DNA of 64,000 nt. It comes from Buxus sempervirens (Eukaryota; Streptophyta; Magnoliopsida; Buxales; Buxaceae). The notes beneath the pieces are model-generated. The model ran no database searches, was not told where the DNA came from, and saw only the letters and a program-made list of their open reading frames with translations. The stretch is from the NCBI GenBank assembly GCA_947561395.2, contig OX387186.1, positions 7,367,888 to 7,431,887 on the forward strand, in the 5' to 3' direction. Made by a program: the position numbers and the translations under genes. Below are positions 1 through 12,540 of this stretch, in pieces. How positions within the stretch are numbered: the stretch's first letter is position 1; every line of letters begins with the position of its first letter.

Positions 1-3000
1 ACCCCAATTGCCCATCCAGAGAGATTCAAACCCAAGAGAGCTGCAGTTCTCATTTGCCTTTTCGAAAGCGATACTGGGGATCTGCGAGTCATCCTTACTA
101 AGCGTTCTACGAGACTTTCTACTCATTCCGGTCAGACAAGAAGAATTGATAGTTCTGATGGTACAGATTGAATCGCCTTCAATTTTGTAAAACGAAAGCT
201 TGATGTTGTGTTTTCAGGTGAGGTGTCGCTGCCGGGCGGGAAAGCGGAGGAGGGAGATGCAAACGATAGTGAGACGGCTTTGAGAGAAGCTAAAGAGGAA
301 ATTGGGTTGGATCCTTCTCTTGTCAATGTTGTGACTTCTCTCGAACCCTTCTTGTCTAAGGTATGGAAGGATTTGAAGTTTAGTTCTTGTGTTTCTTCTC
401 TGTGCATAGAGTTTTTAGGTGGTTTTCACTGCTTCCTAAATCTGTTTTCAGTTTTTATTAATTGTGTAGAATTTGAAATTCGAACTCAATTGTGTCTAGA
501 CTTATTGTTTTCTTGTTGAAATATTGAGAACTGGAATAGAAATTTCTCTTAGTTGAGCAATGAAATGTCGAATTTGTTTGTTTTTTTTTTTTTGCATCAA
601 TGATGTCGAATTTGTTATTATAAGTTAGGTTACTAATAAGATACATTGAAATTATTAAATAAGTGATAATATAAAGGAAAGAAGGTTAAGAGAGGGTACT
701 CATGAGGAGGTATGACAGGGTACTCATGGAAAAGATTTAAAAGGGCAAGGGAAAGACCAAAAAGAATATGGATGAAGTTAGTCATAAAAGATTTGAACTC
801 TTATGTTGTTTTCAACAAATTGAGATGGAAGAACAGGACTCGTGTTGCCAATCCCAACTCAATGGGTTATGAATTGATTGATCTAGTTATTAAGTTTGTA
901 TTGTTTGATTGATTATAAATCCTGTGGTTTGTTGTTCTGAACAATCTGTTTCAGGAACATAGATTCTTATTTTTAAGTAATGATGTACATTATTACAGTA
1001 GTTAATCTAATAAATATTGGAAACAAGGGTGGATTACCAAAATGGGTATGCAAGATGTGTTTGGGGCAGTAGATATGGAAGCTGACCTGAAGGATGTTGT
1101 GGGGAAAATGAGAATCATTCTAACATAATGCAGAGCTGAAATAGAAATCCTCACAGTGCTCTCCCAGCGCAGTTTCAAGAAATGATATAGGATTGCAGTT
1201 TGGACCCTGCCAAAACTGATAGATATTGAGCATTGTTATCTATCATCAAAACCCATAGGAAATAGGAACCTACATGTAAAGGATAAACGATACTTTTAAT
1301 CCTCGTATTGGTATCTGTCAGAATATTGGTATCTATTTACAACAAATATGTATTCTGTTTTGGCCCAAACTTAAGGTTTGTTTCCAAGTGTTCAGATTTG
1401 CAGTCCTCTCTTATTATCTGATATCTTGTTCAGAGCAATCAAGGCCTGGCAACACAGAAAGGCCCCTTCCGCTATCTAGGTCAGCATAAGATCCCTGTTC
1501 TCAGGTCACATTACATTTGGGTAAACCATTATCATTCCTTTTTCGGTTCCTTTCTACCCTGTGGAACAGCTGAATAGAAATAGGAGAACCTACTTGAATA
1601 AGAAACAGAAGAATGGGAAGGCAATTCCTGTAGGCTGTTGTAGACAGGAGTTGCCTGCTTGGAAGTGGTCTTGTTTCCATGTTGAAAGATTTCTCATTGA
1701 AGCTGTGCAGTTTCTTAGGAACCACTGGAAGAGCAAGCTGAAAACTCATAAACAGGCTAATTAAGACTTCAAAGGAAGCTAGGACTTGGATTCGTATAGC
1801 CTTGTTGCTTGGAATTTGTTCTCAAAATCATAACCAGAAGTGACATCTACAATGTTTGAAACTGTTTATAAACATCGGAGAGTTAAGATCTCTAAGCTTT
1901 TCCTCTTAACTTCTAAATTTTTACTCTCTTTTGTTGTGCATTAAAGGTGAAAAAATAATGAGATGATTTCTTATCTCCAAATGATTTCCATATTTTAGAC
2001 AGCTGATTGGAGAGAGGAGACAATTGATGTCTACTATTTTTATTCCCCATTTTTTTTTAAAGAAAACCTGCTGGGATGATAGTCCCAGGTCATTTTTCTT
2101 GCCTGTGAGTTGGTTCTGTAGTTTTGCGGGCCAATGGCCTTGTCACCAAAGGAAAGGATGCAGACTGAGGCCATCGAGGGTTTAAGCCCTTTGTTTCAAG
2201 CATTGGCCTTTCCATTTGTTTCTTCACCTGGATCTACAACCCATATATGAGTATATTTTACTGAACTGTGCCCTCATAACTACAAGATATTAGTCAGATG
2301 ACAATTTACATGTTTGTTTAGAGCAATGAAGTTCGCCACCAACTTTGTTTGTAACCAAAACTGAATAATTTATGTGCCAAATTCATTAACATTTTGTACT
2401 AGCAACAAATTCCACACACAAAGAAGTACCAAAAGGGAAAAAAAATATCTTATATAGAGTTAAAATTAAACAAACAGTAGAATATTATGATGCAAGCTCA
2501 TGCTATCAATAAAGTTGGTAGAACAGTCACGTGACTGCTTTATACCTAAAATTGATGTGTAATTCACATTCCTTAGGCTGTTTTTTGATCCCTAGATTTT
2601 GGTAGTTTTATTGGAACTAGGGATATGGATTTAGGGAGCAAATTTATTAAAACATGTTCACTTTGGGAGCAAAACCTCTCTCTCCCAAAAAGTAAAACCT
2701 CTCTCTCCCAAAAAGTAGAGATTTTGAAATAAATAAGAAAAGGAAAATATACTTCCTTTAATACTATAGATTTTGAAAGAAATAAGAGAGACAATATACT
2801 TCCTTTTACACTCTATGTTGATTCATTATCTCTCTTAGCTTCTATTGACATGAACCAACCTTGCCAGAATATAGGACAAATTATTAAAAAATTCATGTCG
2901 CCGACCCCCACTTTGGTGGGAACTGGCTTATGATAACGATGTATATGGATCAGCATAAGTCATTGAAATCTATGTTTGTTTTTTCTATCTCATCTTATCC

Positions 3001-3635
3001 AAGTGCTTGAAAGAAAATTTTAAAAAATCATTTTTTTTTCTTTTCTTTCTTTTGCTGTTTCATTTTTTTTTATTTTCTTCTCAAATCCAAGGTCTAAACA
3101 TAGCCTAAGACTTGAGAGAAATGACATCAAATTAGTTCCTGCGCTCCAGGGAGTTGCAAATTAAACTGACGGGGTTTTTTTTTCCAACAGCATCTTCTGC
3201 GAGTAATTCCCGTGATCGGCATACTTTCAGATAAGCAAGCATTCAAACCTGCTCCAAATGCTGCCGAGGTTGAAGCAGTATTCGATGCTCCATTGGAAAT
3301 GTTTATCAAGGTTTACTACCTAGAAATCCTGTATCTGAGTTATATTTTGCTTTCCCGAAGCATTTTTCTTGTCCAGAGATTTTAACTTCATTTAACGTCG
3401 GTTTATTCAGGACGAAAACCGGAGATCAGAGGAGAGAGAATGGATGGGAGGCAAGTATCTGATACATTTCTTTGACTATGAAGCAGATGATAAGAAGTAT
3501 GTGATATGGGGCTTAACTGCTGGTATCTTGATCAGAGCTGCGTCGGTTGTATACCAGCGGTCACCAGCCTTTCTGGAGCAGAATCCAAATTTCAAGGTTC
3601 CCAGATTTGTTACCAAAGATAATGTCATGCCATGA
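1..3635 (+). CDS. Nudix CoA diphosphatase, copy 1 (5' end outside window)
   Basis: Partial gene with exons 1..130, 218..360, 3191..3310 and 3411..3635, all with GT-AG junctions. Family knowledge: NUDT7/NUDT15-type enzymes hydrolyse CoA and acyl-CoAs to phosphopantetheine and 3',5'-ADP, in plants often in mitochondria. Seen: the CoA-pyrophosphatase signature (ILTKRS...SGEVSLPGG) runs across the exon 1/2 junction, followed by a Nudix helix with REAKEEIG. Exon 4 ends with HFFDYE, KYVIWGLTAGILIRAASVVYQR and the stop. Exons 2 and 3 match copy 2 in length (143 and 120 bp) and phase, so this is a tandem paralogue. Intron 2 is 2.83 kb against 0.92 kb in copy 2, and holds LINE debris. No break is visible in the part present; the transit peptide and start lie before base 1. 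Confidence 0.88.
690..890 (+). mobile_element. LINE reverse-transcriptase C-terminal remnant
   Basis: The + frame reads RERPKRIWMKLVIKDL, then about 20 residues on LRWKNRTRVANPN. This matches the conserved tail of plant LINE-like polyproteins (GRPKKTW..VIKDL..., W+.RIHVADP). It is a short, 5'-truncated fragment inside intron 2 of Nudix copy 1. A similar fragment lies at 8040-8210. Confidence 0.6.
2890..2950 (+). mobile_element. LINE 3'-tail-like fragment
   Basis: This stretch in intron 2 of Nudix copy 1 contains GCCGACCCCCACTTTGGTGGG followed by GGCTTATGAT-like sequence. It resembles the GCCGACCCCACTTAGTGGGA..AAGGCTT tail common at the 3' end of the same plant LINE family as the 690-890 fragment. 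The rest of intron 2 (about 900-2890 and 2950-3190) shows no coding sequence that I can support. Confidence 0.4.
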
Positions 3636-4220
3636 ACAACAATACCAATTTAATGGATTGTAAATTATGAAAAAGAATACCACTTTAATGGATTGTAAAT
3701 TATTTTATTTTATTTGTATTATTTTAATTTTGGATTGATTAAAACATAACTGATCAGACAGTAAATAATAACCAGTTAAATCAGCAGTTTAACGTGCCAG
3801 TCCGCCGTCCCTTCAATATTTGATTATTATTGCCTAATATCAAACTGATTTACTAGTTTCAATGTTCAAAACGAGTGCTTGTGTTTTAAATCCATCATGG
3901 TCGGCTAATTTGCATAGCAAGTACATTCAGAATCCGAGGAGTAAGACTTGACAAAGCATTTTATGATCACTCTGATGTGTTTAGGTGCTCTGTTGTCGAA
4001 CACAAATCCTGACGTGAGATTTAAGGTGTTTAAACCTGGAGATAATACAGCAAGAAGCTCTTACAATAAGCCTGGTCTTCTCACAGGTCATCTGGGGAAC
4101 ATCGATATATTTTCGATGAAGACTAAGGCCATCAAGGGTTCCAGCCCTTGGCTTTTCCATTTGTTTCTTTCCTGCCTTCCAAATTAATCCTAAAAAACGA
4201 ATACAAGGTCGTTACATTCC

Positions 4221-6186
4221 ATGATCAGAGCTCCTAGCAGGATATTAACGGCAGCTACCCCGTCCCCCCCTACTTCCAAAGCTCTCTCTAAGCTAATGGA
4301 TTCAAGGTGCTCCAGAGGATCCCAGAGACTTTCGATCTTAGCACAACAGCTTTGTCTTTACAAACTTCCACCATCATTGGACCACCACAAGATCGAAGAA
4401 AGTGTACAAAACATTGTGTCCCAAGCAGGTTTTCCAGAACCCTCAGCCCAGACTGGCTGCACAAAAGGATTCGGATCATTTAGACCCAAGAAAGCTGCCG
4501 TTCTCATCTGTCTCTTCGAAGGCGATGGTGGAGAACTGAGGGTCATCCTCACTAAGCGTTCTTCCGGTCTCTCAAGTCACTCAGGTCAGATGACTTGATC
4601 TGATCATTTTGTGATATAGATTATATACCCAACTGGGTTTCTTGAATTCAATGGAACAAGGTTGGTCTCTCATTGTTGCAGGAGAGGTGTCATTGCCTGG
4701 AGGAATGGTTGATGAGCGTGATGGAAACAACATTAATACCGCCATGAGAGAAGCTAAAGAAGAGATTGGTTTGGATCCTTCACTTGTCAATGTTGTGACT
4801 GTTCTTGAACCCTTCTTGTCAAAGGTATTGCCGTATATGAACTCATGATGTTACAGATAATTCAATCCATCCAAGCATTTAAGAACTATTCTTTAGTAAA
4901 TAAATCCTCGATTGGGTGTAGATATATATGTCAAGGTAGAAAAAAAAGTTTCTGCAAAACTAATAAAGGAAAATTTTCTGTCCTGTTTTCAACAACTGGA
5001 TCTTGAGCCATGCTCTAGATAGGGTCGTTGCCATGGCTATCCTGTACTTGGGAATACATAACAGAGTTCTAATATCCCCTGTGTTTTCCCTTCTTAACAT
5101 GCTTCAAGAACATATGACCAATACACCAGATCCCAACAGGAACAATGAACCATTAAATAAGGATCATTGCCCTACTTTATGTTAGTTTTGAGAACATCTC
5201 TACTTTCTCTGGAAATTCCATGAAATGATTTACCTCAACCGTTTACAAAATCTATCGTCTCCCAAACGCATTTGTGGCTCTTGTGGTCTGTCGATACGTT
5301 TCCAGGTATTCAAAGTCCTGCATCCAGATTCTGCCACTTGAGTTTCTAGATACCTTAAGCTGCAGGTGATTGTAAAAGATGTCTCTTTTCAGTTTCAAGC
5401 AACTGTTTCACACATTATCTCTCCATCTGCCAACTAGAACCTGTTCAGGACTACCATTAGAATGTTCTATGTATGATGAAGTTCTTTTCTTTCATCCATT
5501 CGTTTCAAAATAACACACAGGTATACCAGCAGTATGTCTCATTGAATAAGCTTCACACCTGCAAAATGAAGGTTTTCGCAGTTCACTATTTATGCATGCA
5601 ATTTTAACGAGTAATTAATCTTCTTGAGATGAAATATTTTGAGCAACTAATTTGCAGATTTTTTAGAAGTCCGCACAGAATTGCAAAGCAGAACTGTCGC
5701 TAGCTTTACTTCCTGGATTAAATCACCTGCTCCTTTCTGTGCAGCAACTTGAAATAGTAGTTCCTGTGATTGGCATACTTTCTGATAAGAAAGCATTTAA
5801 TCCTACTCCAAATGCGGCTGAGGTGGAAGCAGTGTTTGATGCACCTTTAGAAATGTTTCTCAAGGTTCTATTTCTAGCTCTTTCACTTTCTTTACAGAAT
5901 TAGGTTCTGTTTTTCCAAAGTTCCAGTTCCTGAAGATTTTGAACTCATGATGATGATTCAGGATGAAAACCGAAGAGTAGAGGAGAGAATCTGGAACGAA
6001 TACGAGTTTATAGTTCATTTCTTTGACTATGAAGTTGATACAAAGAAATATGTGATATGGGGAGTAACAGCTGCGATCTTGATTCGGTCTGCATCAGTTG
6101 TATACCAACGACCACCAGCCTTTCTGGAGCAGAAGACTAATTTCAAGGTTCCTGGATTTGCTAATAAAGGTGCTACCATGGCATGA
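4221..6186 (+). CDS. Nudix CoA diphosphatase, copy 2 (NUDT15-like, mitochondrial type)
   Basis: Exons 4221..4584, 4682..4824, 5745..5864 and 5962..6186 give 852 nt, 283 aa, close to the roughly 285 aa of Arabidopsis NUDT15. The first 60 or so residues are rich in Ser, Arg and Ala, start MIRAPSR, and suit a mitochondrial presequence. The CoA-pyrophosphatase signature ILTKRSSGLSSHSGEVSLPGG-like stretch spans exon 1/2, and the Nudix catalytic helix REAKEEIG lies at about residues 144-151. The C-terminal half (HFFDYE, KKYVIWGVTAAILIRSAS) matches plant CoA diphosphatases. The enzyme would cleave CoA, succinyl-CoA or malonyl-CoA. The start is the first ATG of the open frame. The gene lies head-to-tail 585 bp after copy 1. 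Residue differences from copy 1 are mostly conservative, so both may be functional. Confidence 0.9.
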
Positions 6187-8691
6187 AATTGAAGACAACT
6201 TTTCTGGGTTGTAAATTCTGTCATTTTCTTTCCATTCACTAAGCTTTAAGTTCATCCAAAATGAATGATGCGATTCATAAAAAAAAAAATTTCCATACCC
6301 ACTCTACAATTCTGCATACTGCCTAATCAAAACATCCTCCCAATACCTAAACTTAAACATGCTACTGACCTCCCACAATCATTGAGGGATCTCCAACACA
6401 CTACATTCGTTTAGAAACGTTTGGGTAGGCTGAAGTTCAATACCAAGCAGTTGAACAATCTCTAATAGCTTTGGCAACTGGCAATGGATTTCCTTCCTGA
6501 ATTTGTTTCCTAGACTGTTGGCATTTCAAAACCAACTTGGAAAATATCTCTTGATAGCACAATACCACCATCCCATAAAGAAACAATCAGCCAGCTGAAT
6601 ATTTCCAATGGACGCATTTGGTGGAAAATGAGAATGATTCTTGTAGTAGCTTTTCTGAAGTGAAGGAACCAGATTCAATGTAACCTATTTTTTCATCTTA
6701 AATTAGAGAGACGAAATGAGTGATGATTTAATCATTCGTAATTGAAATGAAACATGATTAAATCATTTGTAATTGCCCAGTAAATCACAGTTTTTGATTT
6801 TCAATCATACATCTATCCCCCAGTCAGTATTCTATCCTTTAATGCTGTAAATTAAGTCAGAATGCTATCCGTTAATAGCATAACTGACCTATTATAAAAT
6901 GTCTACGTATATGCTATCTTCACCCTGTTATTCAGAATTACTGATGATGTAAATAATCACAGCAGTACTTTTAGTTGAAACATTCATCATCCAAATTTCT
7001 CACTGAAAAATTATGAAGAAACAGTGGCTCTGAAAGATTTACTATCCCAAATCAAACTTCCAAACGAGATATCCCCTGTCAGAAAAACCCAAAATTTACA
7101 AAGAAATAGACTTCTAAAACAGCTATAATTACTGCATCCCACTTTTAGCATTAAGACAAGAACTTGTACAAATGCAGTAAGGCAACATCTTGGTTTCCTT
7201 TTGAACACTATTTTCTCAATTCTCAGCCAGCAACAATGTGTTTTCCGCTTCTTCCTAACATCACTTTACTTCTCAGCTGCAATAATATATCAACAATTCT
7301 GCCAGTCATCCTTCAGTATCTCTGACAATACTAAGAAATGCCATGGTATGTTCCACCTTCTAAGTACAGCCCAGATTTTCATAAAGTATCAAGATGCAGA
7401 ATGTCCAATCTTTCTTATGCTGTATATGATAAATTAAATAAAAACGAAAAACACAAAAATTCCCCTTAACTAATCAAAAGATCTCAATGAAAATATATTT
7501 ACAAGCATGCTATGGATAGACTTTCTCTAAGTTGGTTCCAGCCCTTCACATAAGATTAATCTCACTTCTGTGTTTATCCAGCTACTGATTAACATTAACA
7601 TGCATTGATTCAAAAAATTCCTAGCAACCCAACTCTTGGAGGTCAATTAAGTCAGTCGGGGCCCACAGTAAAGAAAATGGGATGTCAGCAATTCCGGTAA
7701 TATCTTCTAAAAGTTTTCAGCTTCCTTGACAGGAATTTACGAAAAGAAAAAGAGATGATCTGTGGTAGAATTAAGATCAAGGATACATCTCTCTACCTTA
7801 CTCTTTCATCATAAATACTAAACCAATTACAAAATACGTATTCCAGATATAGTACCCAAATAAAATCATCTGTCCTACAGTATAGTAAGTTCAAAATTCT
7901 TTGCATATCATAAGAATTTTTTAGAGGTGGATATAAAGATGGATGTATTGGAATATCAGTAAAGAAAAGGCAATGAATAAAAATATCCAAAAGTGTTTAG
8001 GTTCTTTTTTTTTTTTAATTAGAAGATAAGATAAAGGAAAATTGTTTAAGAAAGTTCGAGCACATAGAGCCAACACTTAAGGAGGCACCTATGGGCAGGT
8101 GCAACAGGGCACTCAAAACAAGACCAAAAAGAACATAGATGTCAGTTAGGAAAGATCTGGATGTTTGTAATCTAATTAAAGACACAGCTTTTGATAGTTT
8201 ACAATGGAGGAATATGTTGTGAACACCAACTCATTAGGATAAACTGTTTTATCATTTCTGTGGTCTGTCATCATAAACAAAAAGCTCGAGTGCTGGTTGA
8301 TAATAGAAGGCCATTCAGACCTCAAACATGTGATGGCACATGAATATTCAAATCAATGACGAGCAGGAATTTACCAATTAAAATTCAAAACTAAGAATAC
8401 TTGTAATAATCAAAACCATCAATTGTTGTTCAATGTCCAACATAAGCCTTCAAAGAAAATACAGTGGAATCCATATGCATAGAGTTATAGGTAATAGGGT
8501 TCTTTTCTTCAACTTGAATTTCATCTGTTCCTCAATGATAATGCAAACCTTCAAAATATACTTGGAAACTTTGAAATACAGATAATAAGAAAGACAAAAA
8601 CAAAATAGCGACCAGAAAGATATAAAAGGAAAACAAGCAAAAGCAAATCCCACAGAATATGCAGGTGAAAAGATTTAACTACTTACATACC
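6187..8691. other. Intergenic region between Nudix copy 2 and CHLI 3' ends
   Basis: The two flanking genes converge on this AT-rich 2.5-kb spacer. No open frame looks like a gene. A LINE remnant lies at 8040-8210 (on + RPKRT then RKDL and LQWRN, with stops). The rest is unclassified. Confidence 0.6.
8040..8210 (+). mobile_element. LINE C-terminal remnant, second copy
   Basis: Aligns by eye with 690-880: both share an AGGAGG...TGACAGGG or TGCAACAGGG stretch, then AAGACCAAAAAGAA, then GTTAG and AAAGAT. The frame is broken by stops, so this is an old dead fragment. Confidence 0.5.
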
Positions 8692-10554
8692 TCAGCTAAA
8701 CACCTCATAGAATTTTTCTATAACAAGTAAACCAGAATCAATAGACTCCAATGGGTCTTTTCGCAGCCGGTGTCTTAAGCAATTGGGAATGACAGTAGCA
8801 ATATCCTCAGCCATTACTTTATCTCTTCCCTTCAAAGATGCCAAAGCTTTTGCAGCTCTGTTTGTCACAATATCACCTCTCAAACCATCAACATTCAGCT
8901 CAGAACAGACTTTAGAGATCTTCACGCGGAGATCATGATCAATCTGAACAGAAGAAAGAGAGCTCATCGCAGAGGATATCTGCTGCTGGAGCTTCTCTTG
9001 CTCGGGTTTGTAAGAATCACGGAACTCTCTAGGGTTTTGGTCAAACCGTGCTCTCTCCTCTACAATTTTCACTCTAAGCTCAGCATCCCTAACTGTCCCA
9101 ACTTGGGCATGCATTCCAAATCGATCAAGAAGCTGTGGTCTCAGCTCACCTTCTTCAGGGTTTCCAGATCCAATCAGAATAAAACGAGCTGGATGCGAAA
9201 TTGATATCCCCTCTCGCTCCACGGTGTTCCACCCAGAGGCAGCAGAGTCCAGAAGCACGTCGACCAAATGGTCATCCAAAAGATTAACTTCATCCACATA
9301 CAGAATTCCTCTGTTAGCTTTAGCAAGAAGACCAGGCTCAAATGCCTTAACACCTTCTGTGAGGGCCTTCTCAATGTCAATTGTCCCACAAACTCTATCC
9401 TCAGTGGCACCCAGCGGCAAATCTACCATGTTGATTTTGGTATTCATAACAGCGAGTGTCTCACCTTTCAGAACCTTCTCTCTGACTTCCACCCCCATGG
9501 ATTCTGGGTCCTCTGGATCGGAATTAAATGGATCACCAGCAACAACCTGGATTTCAGGGAGTAAATCCACTAGGGACCTAACCGCAGTAGATTTACCTGT
9601 TCCTCGATCACCCATTATCATTACGCCTCCTATTTTTGGATCAATCACATTTAGCAAGAGGCACAGTTTCATCTCATCCTGTCCTACAATAGCAGAAAAA
9701 GGATACACCGGCCTCTGGCTTTCGGTAGAGGCAAGCCTTTGTGCCTGAAAAATTATATGGCTCAGAAGCCTAATCCGATAAATTCAAAGCACATTCTCCA
9801 GAACTTAACTAGAACATCCTCATCTAATTGACTAATTTTAAGAACAAAGGAAATTCATTTTAATTTTTCTCAAATAGCTAAATGTCGTCAAAGATTTCTT
9901 CCTACAATCTAAAAACCGTGAAAATTTCCCCCTTTCAGAAAACATTTCAATGGTTTTGATCTTAATGAAATTTTCATTAAAAAAAAGGAAAAAGAAAACA
10001 TTTCAATGGCCAGACAAACAGTAGCAGAAATACTGAAATTGCGTTCATTACAGATGTAGAGGATCATTCCTTAAGAGAAGGAGAAGAAAATAGAGATCTA
10101 TACCTGCTCAGTAGGGTTGATTTCAGTAGCAACATTAGCGACTGCGACATGGAATTTGGTTCTCTCCTTAACAGGAATAATCCCAGGCCCACCATAAAAC
10201 TTCCTCCGGTAAAACTGGCCTGTAAGGACAAGATTAGAAAATCAATCGTCCAAAAAACAGCAAAAACCCAACTCCTATATTCACCAATCCATTTGAAAAT
10301 AACAAACAGAAAATTTATACATGCAGAAACATTGGAGCCGCACTGGGTAGGTTTCACTCGGATAAGTACCTCAAAAAGCATGCCAAACCTTCAGTAAAAC
10401 CCGAGAGGAGGCAAAACAGAAAAAAGACGATGAGGGACTTCTCCGAAATACCTGGAATGGACGAGAGAGACGTAATCGAAGGCTTTGAGGATGGAGAAGA
10501 GGGCAGTGTAGATGCAAAAATGGCCGTACAGGAAGCTCCGAATAATCCCGCCAT
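8692..10554 (-). CDS. CHLI: Magnesium chelatase subunit I, chloroplastic
   Basis: Exons on the minus strand: 10452..10554, 10104..10219 and 8692..9744, total 423 aa plus stop, the normal family length. Family role: AAA+ ATPase ring of Mg-chelatase, which with CHLD and CHLH inserts Mg2+ into protoporphyrin IX, the first committed step of chlorophyll synthesis in the stroma. Seen: a Ser/Ala-rich N terminus ([20 protein letters not shown]) typical of a chloroplast transit peptide; [14 protein letters not shown]; Walker A GDRGTGKS at about 118-125; Walker [13 protein letters not shown] near 222-233; sensor-type [19 protein letters not shown]. An in-frame ATG lies 10 codons upstream (10584), but the downstream ATG gives the family-like start. 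All residues expected for ATPase activity are present. Confidence 0.96.
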
Positions 10555-11020
10555 GTCCCAATTGTTACAAGAACTAAAATTCACTCTGTCATCTGTAAAT
10601 CATAGCGTTCACATAGGTTTTGTTTGTGTGAGTGAGGACTGCAGGAGCGGATAAGAAGATAGAATCAGATACTCCGCTGTGTTTCCAAACTCTTGTTAAT
10701 TTCGCATTGGGTTTTCTTTTTGCAAATAGACCCTTCGTTTTTCACATATTCTCACATATACTCTTATTTTTTATCAATACCCCTCTCTCTCTCTCTCATC
10801 CCCTCTGCAACAATTTACAGATACTGTCTGCGAGGACAGCCACCATTTCTAGAATGTTATTGTGCTCTATCGCCAGCAGAGGCCATTTGATGGACAGTTG
10901 CAATGAATATAAAGAACTGCTAGTTACATAGTATAACCTCGCATTCAATTGAAAATGTAACCCATTTGGAGCAGCAAATCAATGAAAGCTATTTCAGAGT
11001 TATTCAAAATTAGTGGCGAT
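10555..11020 (-). promoter_or_regulatory. Upstream region of CHLI
   Basis: This carries the presumed 5'UTR and promoter of the minus-strand CHLI gene. On the + strand it holds a CT-rich run at about 10783-10798, which would be a GA-rich tract in the sense direction. No convincing TATA box was picked out. No gene seen. Confidence 0.4.
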
Positions 11021-11028
11021 ATTAGTGA

Positions 11029-11867
11029 CAAAGTTTTCTAGACCGGGATTGGGGATCGAACCAGTCTGGCCCAATCCTGATACAAATTGTACCAAACCGG
11101 CCGGTCCAAGACGATTTGGCAAAAAAATTAGAAAAAATTGGATTGGCCGGTACCAGTCCGGTCTAGTTGGTCCAAAACGGTACCATCCAGTCTGAAACGG
11201 TACCGACCCATCCATAGCCAGTCTAGTTTTAAAAAATTAAAAAAAATTAAAAAAATGTAAAAAAATCCAAAAAATAAAGGAAAAATCATTTATAAATGTT
11301 ATAAATTATAGATGACTGCTATAAAAATTAAAATATAATAAAGTTAAAAACCTATGTTAAAATGTCAAATTATAGCATATGATATGTTATAATTATAACA
11401 AATAGTATGTTATTTTTATAATTTGACAATTTAGCATATCATATTATATGTTATAACATATAATATAATTTGACGTATATCAAATTATATGTTATGATAA
11501 ATATAACATAGAATATCAAATTATGTGTTATATGTTACTTTTTGCAATAATATAATTTGACAAATAATGATATATTATAATATGAAAATATAATTTGATA
11601 TTATAACATATAATATCAACTTTCTTATATTTATATCAATCATCTATAACATTTAACAATTATAAATGAATTTTTCCTATATTTTTAGAATTTTCTGAAT
11701 TTTTCGGACTTGGCCAGTTGGTACCGTTCTGGACTGGTTGGTACAGCTCTGAACAGGATCGGTACTCGCTGGCCAATGTCATCCGTTTTAATCTGATGAT
11801 CCCGAACCGAAATACCAGATCGGGATCATCCGATCCTGGTACAGACCGGCCAGTCTGGTAAACCATG
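11029..11867. mobile_element. Non-autonomous hAT-type element with 8-bp target duplication
   Basis: The sequence ATTAGTGA occurs at 11021-11028 and again at 11868-11875, flanking 839 bp. The ends are imperfect inverted repeats: left CAAAGTTTTCTAGACCG, right read backwards CATGGTTTACCAGACTG (about 12 of 17 match). Both ends hold ACCGG- and GGTACC-rich subterminal sequence, and the centre is AT-rich with TTATAACATAT-like repeats. An 8-bp duplication is the hallmark of hAT elements. There is no transposase, so it is non-autonomous. Confidence 0.72.
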
Positions 11868-11875
11868 ATTAGTGA

Positions 11876-12540
11876 TGAACAGTTGTATTTTTGAAGCTTT
11901 TCACAGTTATGTTGCGGATATATTCATCACTCAAATGAGTATATTCACATAATTTGATTGATTTTGGAATATATATATATACACTTCAATCACAAGTCTA
12001 ATACTCATTGGTTAATGCAAGACAAATAACCATAGAATGAAAAGGATGTCGATTTTAAAGATGATTCACCCTTCAGATCTTACAGTAAGTTGTAATGGAT
12101 GGTGTAAGATTTGCACCAGTGTCAGTAAGTATAGGAAGTCTGAATATTTAAACAATCACACCATCCAAGACAATGGCAGAACTAGGGGTGCATGAGCAAG
12201 TTTCAAAAAGGAAAGGCAGAACGATTTCTACAAACTGATTTGCTTAATGGGGTCAAAAGTATACTGTAAGGACAAGCTTTCATGGTTAAATATCACAAGC
12301 ATAGTCAAAAGTAGGCACTGTGTGATCGGATTTCTTAAGTGGAACCAGCCATTGTTTCTCTGATACAACACAAGGAGAACTTCGTTTACTGATACAAAAC
12401 CGGATTATCACGCTTACATGTATACGAATACTAGAAACAAAAGGGAATAGATTCCCTTCCAACAAAAAAGAAGAAACAATGATGATCCAAGAAAAAAATT
12501 CTTATTCAATGGGGGGAAGGAAGGTATGTGAGCAGCAAAA
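11876..12540. other. Spacer downstream of BAHD gene
   Basis: AT-rich sequence between the hAT element and the stop of the BAHD gene. It should include the 3'UTR of the minus-strand BAHD gene. No other gene or repeat recognised. Confidence 0.5.

Noticed and set aside
9224-9748. 174-aa plus-strand frame opposite CHLI
   Set aside because: Shadow of the conserved CHLI coding strand; no independent evidence.
10430-10931. Plus-strand frames opposite and upstream of CHLI exon 1
   Set aside because: Antisense of the transit-peptide exon and pyrimidine-rich promoter; no domain or start context.
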